This document shows, in pieces, positions 49,765 through 58,561 of a DNA stretch of 64,000 bases. Source of the stretch: Candidatus Phyllobacterium onerii (GTDB taxonomy: Bacteria; Pseudomonadota; Alphaproteobacteria; Rhizobiales; Rhizobiaceae); contig NZ_JAQMHX010000015.1 in assembly GCF_028331445.1 (NCBI RefSeq), forward strand, positions 37,949 through 101,948, read 5' to 3'. The position numbers and the translations under genes were made by a program. The number at the start of each line of letters is the position of its first letter. Position 1 is the first letter of the stretch. Under the pieces are notes generated by a model, which saw only the letters and a list, made by a program, of their open reading frames with translations, was not told the DNA's origin and ran no database searches.

Positions 49765-52700
49765 CTACTCCGCGGCCATTGCCGTCGGTGGTGTCAGTTC
49801 TTCAATCGTTTCCCCGTGGCTGTCTTCTTTCGTTGGCTTGATCCGGAACCACACAGCATACAGAGCTGGTAGGAAGAGCAGGATCATGACGGTGCCTGCA
49901 GCCGTTCCGCCAATCAACGTATAGGCCATCGATCCCCAGAACACCGAATGAGTTAAGGGTATGAAGGCGAGAATGGCAGCCAGTGCAGTCAGGATGACAG
50001 GGCGCGTCCGCTGCACCGTCGCTTCAATAACGGCGTGATAGTCATCGAGACCGGCAGCTTTGTTTTCCTTGATTTGTTCCGTCAAGATCAACGTGTTGCG
50101 CATGAGGATACCTGCCAATCCTATCAATCCGAGAATGGCGTTGAAGCCGAAAGGCTGATTGAAGAAAAGCAACGTGGGGACCACCCCGGCAAGTCCGAGT
50201 GGCGCAGTCAACATGACCATCGTCATTGTCGACAGACTGCGAACCTGGAGGATGATGACGATCAGCATGGCTGCAATCATGGCCGGGAATATCTTGACAA
50301 GTGCGACATTGGCCTTGAGGGATTCCTCGATGTTGCCGCCCATCTCGATGCGGTATCCGACGGGGAGCGATGCGATCAGCGGCTGAAGCGCTTTCATGAC
50401 CTGCTGTGAGACCTCCGGGGGCTGCGTCGCCTCGTTGATGTCAGAGCGTATCGTGATCACCGGCGTGCGGTCGCGGCGTTTCAGGATCGGCTCCTCAAAT
50501 TGGATCTCGGAACGCCCGATCTGATCAAGAGGGACCTGACGGCCATCCCTGCTCATAAGCGAGAAATCGCCAAGCCTTGAAGGATCAAGCCGGTTGTCAC
50601 CTGCGCTACGGGCGACAACGGGCACGTTGCGGATGTTGTCGCGCACCTGGGTGACAGGGATGCCGCTAAGCAGCAACTGCATCTGCTGGGCTGCCTCAGA
50701 GGGTGAGAGACCGATCAGATTGAGCCGATCTTGATCGGGGACAAACCGCAGCACTGGAGTTCGGTTGCCCCAATCGCGATTGGCCTGCCGGACATCGGGC
50801 ACACTTTTGATAATTGCCAGGGCCTGCTCGGAGATTTTGTAAAGTTCATCCGGATCCGGTCCCATGATCCGAAACTCGACCGGAAATGGCGTATAGGGCC
50901 CGAAGACTAGCTGCGTTACGCGCACAGATGCCTCAGGAACAAGCCCTTCCGAAACGGCGGTTCGCAGACGATGCTTCAACGCCTCGCGCGCATGCGCATC
51001 GGGCGTCAGCACAACGACTTTGGCGAAGGCAGGGTCGGGCAATTCGGGCGCCATGGCAAAGAAGAAGCGCGGCGCACCCTGCCCTACATAGCTGGTGACG
51101 ATTTTTGTTTCCGGCTGGGTTTGCAGCCAGCCTTCGACTTTCTCCACTGCGGCTGTCGTGGTTTCGATGCTCGTACCCTCGGGCATACGAACTTCGACCA
51201 GCACCTCGGGCCGATCCGATGTCGGGAAGAACTGCTGTTTTACGCTTCCCATCCCAACGACCGAAACGGCCATCGTGATGCCAACCACTGCGCACGTCAT
51301 AAATTTATGGCGAACCGCTAATTCGATGACGGAGCGCAGGCGGCGGTAGTTCGGAGTATCATAGATGGCCTGATGCCCACCTTCGACCGGCTTGATGTCC
51401 GGCAACATCTTGACGCCGAGGTATGGGGTAAAGATCACTGCAACAAACCACGAAACGATCAGCGCAAAGCCGACGACCCAGAAAATGTTGCCGGCATATT
51501 CACCTGCAGTCGATCTTGCAAAGCCCACGGGCATCAGACCAATGATTGTGACGAGGGTGCCCGACAGCATTGGCGCTGCCGTATGGCTCCAGGCGTAGGC
51601 GACCGCCTTGATGCGGTCCATGCCCTCCTCCATCTTCACCACCATCACCTCAATGGCAATGATGGCGTCGTCCACGAGGAGGCCCAGCGCAAGGATCAAC
51701 GCGCCGAGCGTGATACGATCGAAGAACCGGCCGGTTTCCAGCATGATGAGGAAGACTACGGCGAGCGTCAGCGGTACGGCAAGCGCGACAACAATGCCAA
51801 CGCGCCAGCCGAGGGCAACCAGGCTTACGAAGAGCACGACGCCAAGCGCCATTGCGAACTTGAGCATAAATTCGCCGACCGCCTCCTCAATGTTGACGGC
51901 CTGATCGCTGACTTTGGTAAGCGTCATGCCCAGCGGGAGTGTCTGCGCGATCGCAGCAGATCTTTCTTCAAGCGCCTTGCCGAGATCAAGACCATTCCAG
52001 CCCTGTTGCATCACGGCACCCAGCATGATTGTCGGCTCGCCCTCATGGCGGATGATGTAGGTCGCCGGATCTTCATACCCGCGCCGAATATCCGCCAAGT
52101 CAGAAAGTTTTAGCGTGCGCCCAGCCGCTACGATCGGCGTATTAGCAATCGCCTGCACGCTGTTGTAGGCTCCATCGAAACGGATGAAGACCTGTGGCCC
52201 ACGCGTATCGATGGAGCCGGCGGGCGTGACGGTATTCTGTCTCTGCAACGCTGCGGCGATATCCGTTGCTGATATTCCGAGGGTTGCGAGCTTGGCATAG
52301 GAAAATTCGACGAATATCTGCTCGGGGCGCTCCCCGAGGATGTTGATCTTCTTGACGCCTGGGACATGCAGGAGATCCTGACGGACGACCTCCGCCTGCC
52401 GTACGAGGTCGCGCATCGGCATCCCCTTCGCCTTCAATGCGTAAAGGCCGAAGCTGACATCAGAATATTCATCGTTGACAAAGGGGCCCATGACGCCGGG
52501 AGGGAGATTTCGGGCTTCGTCGCTAAGCTTCTTGCGAGCCTGATAGAACTCCTCTTCGACGGCGGCCGGCGGCATGCTATCCTTCAAAGTCACGGTAAGG
52601 AAGGCGTAGCCAGGTCGGGTCGTTGTCTCGACACGGTCATACCAGGTGAGTTCCTGGATGCGCTTCTCAAGTGGCTCGGCGACAAGATCCTGCACTTCAC

Positions 52701-52875
52701 GCGCAGTGGCACCCGGCCAAACGGAAGTAACCGTCAGAGTCTTGATGGTGAAGGAGGGATCCTCGGCTCGTCCCAGCTTGACGAAGGCGTAGACGCCTGC
52801 AGCCGCCAACAGAACGATAAAGAATAAGGTAACGGCGCGTTCGCGAACCGCGAGAGCTGAGAGATTGAAACTCAT
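49765..52875 (-). CDS. RND-family efflux permease
   Basis: A 1036-residue inner-membrane antiporter of the HAE-1/AcrB-like superfamily. Twelve transmembrane segments with two large periplasmic loops are apparent. The proton-relay Asp pair is in LILALGLLVDDAIIAIEVMVV, and VTSVWPGATAREVQDLVAEPLEKRI near residue 50 is characteristic of the subgroup that includes VexF/CzcA-like drug pumps. It follows the adaptor gene with a 1-base overlap. There is no outer-membrane factor gene here, so it probably borrows TolC. Drug rather than metal efflux is inferred. Confidence 0.93.
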   Translation of the reverse strand: MSFNLSALAVRERAVTLFFIVLLAAAGVYAFVKLGRAEDPSFTIKTLTVTSVWPGATAREVQDLVAEPLEKRIQELTWYDRVETTTRPGYAFLTVTLKDSMPPAAVEEEFYQARKKLSDEARNLPPGVMGPFVNDEYSDVSFGLYALKAKGMPMRDLVRQAEVVRQDLLHVPGVKKINILGERPEQIFVEFSYAKLATLGISATDIAAALQRQNTVTPAGSIDTRGPQVFIRFDGAYNSVQAIANTPIVAAGRTLKLSDLADIRRGYEDPATYIIRHEGEPTIMLGAVMQQGWNGLDLGKALEERSAAIAQTLPLGMTLTKVSDQAVNIEEAVGEFMLKFAMALGVVLFVSLVALGWRVGIVVALAVPLTLAVVFLIMLETGRFFDRITLGALILALGLLVDDAIIAIEVMVVKMEEGMDRIKAVAYAWSHTAAPMLSGTLVTIIGLMPVGFARSTAGEYAGNIFWVVGFALIVSWFVAVIFTPYLGVKMLPDIKPVEGGHQAIYDTPNYRRLRSVIELAVRHKFMTCAVVGITMAVSVVGMGSVKQQFFPTSDRPEVLVEVRMPEGTSIETTTAAVEKVEGWLQTQPETKIVTSYVGQGAPRFFFAMAPELPDPAFAKVVVLTPDAHAREALKHRLRTAVSEGLVPEASVRVTQLVFGPYTPFPVEFRIMGPDPDELYKISEQALAIIKSVPDVRQANRDWGNRTPVLRFVPDQDRLNLIGLSPSEAAQQMQLLLSGIPVTQVRDNIRNVPVVARSAGDNRLDPSRLGDFSLMSRDGRQVPLDQIGRSEIQFEEPILKRRDRTPVITIRSDINEATQPPEVSQQVMKALQPLIASLPVGYRIEMGGNIEESLKANVALVKIFPAMIAAMLIVIILQVRSLSTMTMVMLTAPLGLAGVVPTLLFFNQPFGFNAILGLIGLAGILMRNTLILTEQIKENKAAGLDDYHAVIEATVQRTRPVILTALAAILAFIPLTHSVFWGSMAYTLIGGTAAGTVMILLFLPALYAVWFRIKPTKEDSHGETIEELTPPTAMAAE

Positions 52876-53987
52876 TATTTTGTCGCCTCTTGCTGCGAGG
52901 CAAATCTGACGGCTGCGCCATTTTCCAGAAGATGTGCGCCCAGAGCGACAACCTTCTCACCAATGCCAATACCGGTGACAAATGCCGTCTCCTCACCGAT
53001 CCGTTTGATCTCGACTGGAGTAAACTTCACAGTGGACGTGGCAGCGTTGACAACCCACACGCCTGTCCGGCTACCGTCGTCCAGGATGGCACCTACCGGA
53101 ACGGCGACCTCCGACTGCCTGTTCGCGTCCAGGATTTTAATCGTCACCGTCGAACCGAGCGGGGCAGAGGCGGCGCCCCCATCGAGAACATAGCGCGCCT
53201 CGTAAGTACGGGTTTGCGGATCGGCGGCATCGGAGATCTGTCGCAAGCGGGCCTTTCCGCTGAGACCATCGCCTCCGTAGACACTTGCCAGCGCTTCGGA
53301 TCCTATATCGGGCCGCAAAGTCTCAGAGAGCCAAACAACGGCTTCACGCGGACCAGCCTGCGCGAGTTGAACGACCGTCTGGCCTGCTGCCACCACCTGT
53401 CCGGGGTCTCCAAGCGTCTCGACGACTGTTCCATCCGAATCTGCAAGAAGAACCGTATAGGTGGCCGCATTTTCTGCGACCTTGGCGTCAGCCTCAGCCG
53501 CAGCAAGCTGGGCCGAGGCCGTGTCGAGGGCCGCTTTCGCCTGTTCATATCGCTGTGGAGTTGCAGCCAATCCATTCTTCACCAGCGCCGCATAGCGTTT
53601 CTCATCTGCTTGTACCTGGATCAGGACAGCCCGCGCTGCGATGACCGTATTGCGCTTCGCTGTAAGCGCGAGTTGGAGATCGGTTTCATCGATGCGCATG
53701 AGGGCCTGGCCTTGTCTCACCTGCTGACCCACATCGACCATCCGCTGGACGATCTTGCCCGGAACCCGGAACCCGAGATTGCTCTGCACACGCGAAGCGA
53801 CATTCCCGGTGAACGACCGTTCCGCCGTTCCAGTCTTTTTCGCCTCTGCCACCCTTACGAGCGGTGCAACCGTCCTCGGATCTGCGGCTTCGGCTTTCCG
53901 TTCAGTGGTTTCGGAAATGAGGAAAAAACCGGCGGGGGCCGCCACTCCAAGGAGACCCACAAAAGTCAGGACGTATTTGCGCTTCAT
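52875..53987 (-). CDS. RND efflux periplasmic adaptor (membrane-fusion protein)
   Basis: A 370-residue adaptor that bridges the pump to the outer-membrane channel. A signal or anchor segment (KYVLTFVGLLGVAAPAGFFLI) is followed by the lipoyl half-motif LGFRVPGKIVQRMVDVGQQVRQGQ, a coiled-coil hairpin (about 95-165) and the beta-barrel region ILDDGSRTGVWVVN. No lipobox Cys is seen, so anchoring is by the N-terminal helix. It is the first gene of the pair and overlaps the permease by one base. Divergent from a TetR gene with operator between. Confidence 0.92.
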   Translation of the reverse strand: MKRKYVLTFVGLLGVAAPAGFFLISETTERKAEAADPRTVAPLVRVAEAKKTGTAERSFTGNVASRVQSNLGFRVPGKIVQRMVDVGQQVRQGQALMRIDETDLQLALTAKRNTVIAARAVLIQVQADEKRYAALVKNGLAATPQRYEQAKAALDTASAQLAAAEADAKVAENAATYTVLLADSDGTVVETLGDPGQVVAAGQTVVQLAQAGPREAVVWLSETLRPDIGSEALASVYGGDGLSGKARLRQISDAADPQTRTYEARYVLDGGAASAPLGSTVTIKILDANRQSEVAVPVGAILDDGSRTGVWVVNAATSTVKFTPVEIKRIGEETAFVTGIGIGEKVVALGAHLLENGAAVRFASQQEATK

Positions 53988-54021
53988 TTTACATTCTCTC
54001 TTTGACGAGCGATCTGTACGA

Positions 54022-54075
54022 ATTAGATTGCGATCTAAATCTAATTACGCTATAGATGTCAAATGAAATCTAATC
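54022..54075. promoter_or_regulatory. Operator region between the RND adaptor and tetR
   Basis: ATTAGAT (54022-54028) and ATCTAAT (54039-54045) are inverse copies, with TAGATTGCGATCTA nested between them, and a further ATCTAAT occurs at 54068-54074 just before the tetR ribosome site. Repeated ATCTAAT half-sites in the divergent gap are what a TetR dimer would bind. Confidence 0.72.
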
Positions 54076-54085
54076 GGAGGTCGAC

Positions 54086-54673
54086 ATGAGAGTGAGCCGC
54101 GCACAGGCCGAGGAAAATCGCGAAACGGTGATCAACGTAGCGAGCCGTCTCTTTCGAGAGCATGGCTTCGATGGGATCGGCCTGAAGGATCTGATGAAGG
54201 GTGCCGGCCTGACGCAAGGCGCGTTCTACAAGCAGTTCGCGTCCAAGGACGACCTAGCTGCGCAGGCCTCCAGGCGGGCAATGGAAAGCGCCACGGGCAG
54301 ATGGTCGACAGCTGCAGCGACAAGCTCGAATCCCCTCGAAGCAGTCATGGAGTTCTACCTCTCACCGGGACATGTCGGGGAAAAGGCCGACGGTTGCCCT
54401 TTGGTGGCGTTGGGAGCCGACGCGGCGCGGCAACGTGAAGAGGTCAGACGTCCATTTGAGGACGGGATCCGAGCTCATTTTGAGGTCCTGAATGAGCTGG
54501 TGGACGACGTCAAGAGCTCCCGTCCCAGCGGCAAGGCAATGGCGATATTGTCTCTGATGGTGGGTGCTGTCACGCTATCGCGCCTCATTAAGGAAGAGGA
54601 TTTATCGCGAGGAGTTCTCGACGCAGCCGCCGGTGAAGTCAGGCGCATTGCACATGGTGAAGATGTCGCCTGA
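54086..54673 (+). CDS. TetR-family repressor of the RND pump
   Basis: A 195-residue regulator with HTH at about residues 12-55 (RETVINVASRLFREHGFDGIGL, MKGAGLTQGAFYKQFASKDDL) and a C-terminal domain with the DUF1956-like or TetR_C pattern VEFYLSPGHVGEKADGCPLVALGADAARQ. The GCPLVALG motif is common in regulators next to RND pumps. A good ribosome site GGAGG precedes the ATG. Divergent from the adaptor gene, so it likely represses both. Ligand unknown. Confidence 0.9.
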   Translation: MRVSRAQAEENRETVINVASRLFREHGFDGIGLKDLMKGAGLTQGAFYKQFASKDDLAAQASRRAMESATGRWSTAAATSSNPLEAVMEFYLSPGHVGEKADGCPLVALGADAARQREEVRRPFEDGIRAHFEVLNELVDDVKSSRPSGKAMAILSLMVGAVTLSRLIKEEDLSRGVLDAAAGEVRRIAHGEDVA

Positions 54674-54700
54674 AGCAATCACTGTCGTCCAAGTGCTATC

Positions 54701-55192
54701 TCATCCGTCGCGAGGCGAGCCGGAGCTCATTGCCACCTGGAAATCGTGATCCCTCATCGTGCGCCTCAACGAATTGGCGGCGGGAAGGGTTTTGCAGCTA
54801 AGGACGCTGAGCGGGATATAATTTGCGACAGTGAAAATGAGTAAGCCAAGGGTACGAATTTCCCTTACCCATGACCGCAAGGGATCCGAATGTTTCCGGC
54901 TCTCCCAGCGGACCACGGTTGTGAGAACGGCCGTGAGCAACTCCAACACGACGAGCTTGCGCAGCCTCCGGCCTAGCAAGACTGGGGCCGATAATGCTGA
55001 GTGCGTGTCGGCAGCACTCGCTTTGCCTTCCAGTGCTTCAAAACATATCTGGCGGGCAATTTTTAACTTGGGTCCGTCATGTCTCGGCCATTTAGTCAGC
55101 AGAAACTCGGCTGCTTGCGTGACGGAACAGATATTCGTCGGCTTGCCCAGCCAGGCGGCTTCGATGGTGACCGGCCGGAATGAATTGATCAT
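54701..55192 (-). CDS. DUF982 family protein with unusual C-terminal extension
   Basis: Residues 1 to about 75 (FRPVTIEAAWLG, VTQAAEFLLTKWPRHDGPKLKIARQICFEALEGK) match DUF982, a small rhizobial family of about 90 residues. After that the frame runs another 85 residues (RKLVVLELLTAVLTTVVRW onward) that do not look like the family. A frameshift near the DUF982 end followed by chance read-through would explain this. A second DUF982 gene lies at 60654. Role unknown. Confidence 0.5.
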   Translation of the reverse strand: MINSFRPVTIEAAWLGKPTNICSVTQAAEFLLTKWPRHDGPKLKIARQICFEALEGKASAADTHSALSAPVLLGRRLRKLVVLELLTAVLTTVVRWESRKHSDPLRSWVREIRTLGLLIFTVANYIPLSVLSCKTLPAANSLRRTMRDHDFQVAMSSGSPRDG

Positions 55193-55294
55193 GCGCTAAA
55201 AACGTTTCTACGACATTCCGGTTCCACGCCGCTTCGCTGGATAGAATGCCCCAGCTTATTCATACTCGTATGACGCATGCTGAGATCTGTTCCG

Positions 55295-55855
55295 TTATTC
55301 CGCTGCGCTAGTAAGAACGGACCTTTCCGCCGCCACAAACGGCCGAACTTCTGCCACGGCCTGGCTGATCCGTGCGTTGATATGAGGGGTTACAATTTCA
55401 TAGTCCAGAAAGTCACGGTCGACGGCAAAGACACCTGTCGGCAATGTGTGGGCCACGAAGAAACCGAAGAGCGGACGCATCTGGTGCTCGATAATCAACG
55501 CATGCCGGTCACTCCCTCCCGTGGCCGTCAGGAGAATTGGCTTGCCCTGCAAGGCCAGCGGGTCGAGCAAATCTATGAGGTGCTTGAAAAGCCCCGTGTA
55601 GCTGCCTTTATAGGTCGGAGTTCCGACCACAAGAACGTCAGCCGCCAGGATCCTTTCAACGATTTGCGCTGAGCGGGCGTCAAGATCCTTGGCGTAGCGG
55701 GCGGCGCCAAGGTTACCGAAATCCACCAGATCGAAAACGTCAGAGGCAAGCCCATATTGATGGCTGATCCTGCCGACCGCATTGGCGACAAGTGATCTCG
55801 TTTTCGAGGGGCGCTGGAAATTACCGGAAAGGCCGACGACGGTCGGATTAGGCAT
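55295..55855 (-). CDS. NADPH-dependent FMN reductase
   Basis: A 186-residue flavodoxin-fold reductase providing reduced FMN to a partner monooxygenase. The phosphate loop is GLSGNFQRPSKTRSLVANAV near residue 8, and the flavin site VVGTPTYKGSYTGLFKHLIDLLDP near 78, with LLTATGGSDRHALIIEHQMRPLFGFF. It resembles SsuE/MsuE. It is the last gene of the sulfonate-type cluster on this strand and should supply FMNH2 to the enzyme at 58562. Confidence 0.9.
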   Translation of the reverse strand: MPNPTVVGLSGNFQRPSKTRSLVANAVGRISHQYGLASDVFDLVDFGNLGAARYAKDLDARSAQIVERILAADVLVVGTPTYKGSYTGLFKHLIDLLDPLALQGKPILLTATGGSDRHALIIEHQMRPLFGFFVAHTLPTGVFAVDRDFLDYEIVTPHINARISQAVAEVRPFVAAERSVLTSAAE

Positions 55856-55909
55856 TGGAAGTATCCTTTAAACAAACAGCGCATATCAAGTCGCCGACGT
55901 CCTTCATGC

Positions 55910-56944
55910 TTAGTTTTCGAGCTCTTTGGCGGAGCGAGACCTCTCATTGAGATCAGCAAACCGCAGATCGAATTCGCCGTCCGCGGGCAACGCTTTGCCT
56001 TTGAATTGACCTGCAGACTGAAGGAGATCGATTGTGTCCTGCTGGGTTGCCAGAAGCTCTGCGGTCAGACCAGGAATGCGGCTGTTGCTACCGTCGCTGT
56101 CGGCAACCACCTTGGCGTCTGCTTCGTTTAAACGCTGATCCTTGATCAGGTACTCGCTGATCCAGACTTCCCTGTTTGTATTTTTCCAAAGATGGGCGCG
56201 GTACCAGTGGACGACGAGATCACGGATAGCGGCAGCATGAGCGGGATCCGCAAGGGCCGTTTTGCTGGCATAGAGATATTTCAGGTTGGTGCTGGCACCC
56301 GGTGCGTCGGCAATTTCCTTTGCGCTCGTACCCACAACAGACTTGAGATAGCGAGCGCGATCTGGCTGTTTCAGCACAGCAGCGTCGATCTGGTCGGCGC
56401 GCAACGCATCAGCAAATTCAGCCAGGCCTAGATTGACGGGCTGGACGTCGCCAAGCGTGAGGCCCGAAGCGCGCAGGTTGCGCAGCACCGTCGCCTGCTG
56501 CGAGGTCCCCACGTTAATACCAATGCGTTTGCCCTTCATATCCGAAAGTTGCGTGATCCCGGAGCCAGGTGCCGTGGCAAATATGGTGCTTGCTCCCGAG
56601 GTGATGACAGCACCGACAATCACGACATTTGCGTCGGAGAATTGCGCCAGGATTGGGGGAACATCACCGACAGCACCAACCTGAGCAGCTCCCGCCCTGA
56701 TAGCTTCGAGCCGAAGAGGGCCACTGCTGAAATTTGCGAATGAGATGTCGGCGGCAAGCTTCACTTGTTCGCCAGATAACTTTAGTAAGGAGGCCACATT
56801 GTTGGCGTCGTCTGCGAGGACTATCTTCACGCCTTCAGGTACCTGCGTCGCCAACTCCTGGTCTGCGGCGCTAGCCGTGCCGACCAGCAAGGTGGAGATA
56901 AGAGCCAGGGCAGCGATACGAGGCGTCAATCGATTTTTAAACAT
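55910..56944 (-). CDS. ssuA: Aliphatic-sulfonate-type ABC transporter substrate-binding protein
   Basis: A 344-residue periplasmic binding protein with a clear signal peptide (MFKNRLTPRIAALALISTLLVG, cut after ASA). The NMT1/SsuA fold shows VGAVGDVPPILAQFSDANVVIVGAVI, IGINVGTSQQATVLRNLRASGL and the C-terminal helix KNTNREVWISEYL. It captures an organosulfur or similar substrate. Gene order with the ATPase, permease, FMN reductase and flavin monooxygenase is that of desulfonation clusters, but the exact ligand is not readable. The symbol is by similarity. Confidence 0.85.
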   Translation of the reverse strand: MFKNRLTPRIAALALISTLLVGTASAADQELATQVPEGVKIVLADDANNVASLLKLSGEQVKLAADISFANFSSGPLRLEAIRAGAAQVGAVGDVPPILAQFSDANVVIVGAVITSGASTIFATAPGSGITQLSDMKGKRIGINVGTSQQATVLRNLRASGLTLGDVQPVNLGLAEFADALRADQIDAAVLKQPDRARYLKSVVGTSAKEIADAPGASTNLKYLYASKTALADPAHAAAIRDLVVHWYRAHLWKNTNREVWISEYLIKDQRLNEADAKVVADSDGSNSRIPGLTAELLATQQDTIDLLQSAGQFKGKALPADGEFDLRFADLNERSRSAKELEN

Positions 56945-56968
56945 TGTTCTTTTGCCTTTTTAGGGAAA

Positions 56969-57697
56969 CTAGCTTTTCGAAACGCCGAGGCGCTCCAGAA
57001 TGTCGTTTCGCGCGGTTTCGAAAAGCGTTGGTGAAGCGGTAACGCCGGCAATGGGCTCGTTGTACGAGACCCGACCATCCGCGATGATTATGATGCGGTC
57101 GGCAAGCCGGAGCGCCTCCTCTACATCGTGGGTGACGAACAAGACTGCCGGATGATGACGCTGGCAAAGGCGTTGCAGAAGTCTCTGCATCCGTATTCTT
57201 GTCAGTGCATCGAGCGCACTGAAGGGCTCATCAGCAAGAAGAAATGCGGGATCACGAACGACGGATCGCGCAAGCGCAACGCGCTGCTGTTCGCCGCCAG
57301 ACAAGGTCTTCGGCCAGCTGTCTTCCTTGCCGGAAAGTTCGACCTCACGGAGCGCTGCTTTTGCCCGTTGCCGAGCGTCGGCGTCATAGGCACCGAGTAC
57401 AACGTTGTCGATGACACTCGCCCAAGGCAGCAGCCTGGAATCCTGGAAGAGAACGGATCTTCGTTCCGGTACGTCTATCACACCTTGGCCATCTGCATCA
57501 CTGTCGAGACCGGCAACCGCCCGCAAGATCGTGCTTTTGCCTGAACCGCTTCGCCCAAGCAGCGCTACGAACTCACCTTTGCCGATTTCGATATCGACAC
57601 CATTGAGGACGACGTTGTCGCCAAAGGAGCGCCGAAGTCCTGAAATACGAACGACCGGGGCTTTCACTTGGCTCACTGGGCGAGAGACTGGCGCCAC
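56969..57697 (-). CDS. ssuB: ABC transporter ATPase (SsuB/TauB type)
   Basis: A 242-residue ATPase. Walker A is LLGRSGSGKSTILRAVAGL near residue 38, signature LSGGEQQRVALARSVVRDPAFLL near 130, Walker B LADEPFSALDALTR and H-loop FVTHDVEEALRLADR. RSVLFQDSRLLPW contains the Q-loop in the form typical of nitrate/sulfonate/taurine ATPases. Its start overlaps the end of the permease by 25 bases, so translation is coupled. Energises uptake for SsuA. Confidence 0.9.
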   Translation of the reverse strand: MAPVSRPVSQVKAPVVRISGLRRSFGDNVVLNGVDIEIGKGEFVALLGRSGSGKSTILRAVAGLDSDADGQGVIDVPERRSVLFQDSRLLPWASVIDNVVLGAYDADARQRAKAALREVELSGKEDSWPKTLSGGEQQRVALARSVVRDPAFLLADEPFSALDALTRIRMQRLLQRLCQRHHPAVLFVTHDVEEALRLADRIIIIADGRVSYNEPIAGVTASPTLFETARNDILERLGVSKS

Positions 57698-58521
57698 GAC
57701 AGAGCTCTCCTTTCCAGAAGGCGGACAAGAGCGTCGGATCCGAAGCCCAGCACGCCATAAAGCAGAAGCCCAACCAGCACCACATCAGTCTGGCCGTAGA
57801 TACGGGCCTGCGTGATCATGAAACCGATACCACTTGTGGCATTGATTGTTTCGACCACGACGAGTGCAGTCCAGGAATGCGTGACAGCCATCCGCAGGCC
57901 TGTGAAAAAACCTGGGAGGCTCGCGGGAAAAACGATATGGCGCAGGAACCGGTAGCGCGAAAGCGAAACGGTCTGTCCGAGTTCGACAAAGCGCCGATCA
58001 ATTCCCTTTAGTGCAGCATGGGTGTTAATGTAGATCGGGATCATTGTTCCGAGCGCTATGATGCTGATCTTCATGGACTCGCCGATACCAAGCCAGATGA
58101 TGAACAGGGGTATCAATGCAAGATTTGGGATTGATCGTTTGACCTGCACGTTGCCATCAATGAGAGCATCACCAAGCCGCGTCAGTCCGGCAACGACGGC
58201 CAGAACGAAGCCGGCAACGACGCCGATGGCCAGTCCAAGAACGGCCCGTTGAAGCGAAGCCTCGATATCTGTAGCCAGGGTGCCGCTTGAGACCATCTCT
58301 ATAAGAGATGTCACGACGGCGTCGGGTCCTGGCATCTTCGCCGCAGATATCCACCCTGCCTCCGATGCGACATACCAAAGGACGAGTACCAGGGCCGGAC
58401 CAAGGAGACGTTGTGCCGGGAAGGGTGGCTTGGGGAGAAGGTTGACAGCCTTGGCGGTCTCAGCAGACTTCGTGCGGTGACGCAGGAAATCGCCAGGTGT
58501 TGAAAATGATAGCAGCGTCAC
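57673..58521 (-). CDS. ssuC: ABC transporter permease (SsuC/TauC type)
   Basis: A 282-residue inner-membrane permease with about six helices, first at LLGPALVLVLWYVASEAGW. The cytoplasmic EAA-like loop LGIGESMKISIIALGTMIPIYINTHAALKGIDRRFVELG matches the family that handles sulfonates, taurine and nitrate. It is 40 bases downstream of the monooxygenase gene and overlaps the ATPase. Together SsuA, SsuB and SsuC make a complete importer. Confidence 0.9.
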   Translation of the reverse strand: MTLLSFSTPGDFLRHRTKSAETAKAVNLLPKPPFPAQRLLGPALVLVLWYVASEAGWISAAKMPGPDAVVTSLIEMVSSGTLATDIEASLQRAVLGLAIGVVAGFVLAVVAGLTRLGDALIDGNVQVKRSIPNLALIPLFIIWLGIGESMKISIIALGTMIPIYINTHAALKGIDRRFVELGQTVSLSRYRFLRHIVFPASLPGFFTGLRMAVTHSWTALVVVETINATSGIGFMITQARIYGQTDVVLVGLLLYGVLGFGSDALVRLLERRALSWRQSLAQ

Positions 58522-58561
58522 GCGTTATCTCCTGTCGCTGGTTCTAGAGCAAGCGAGAGCT

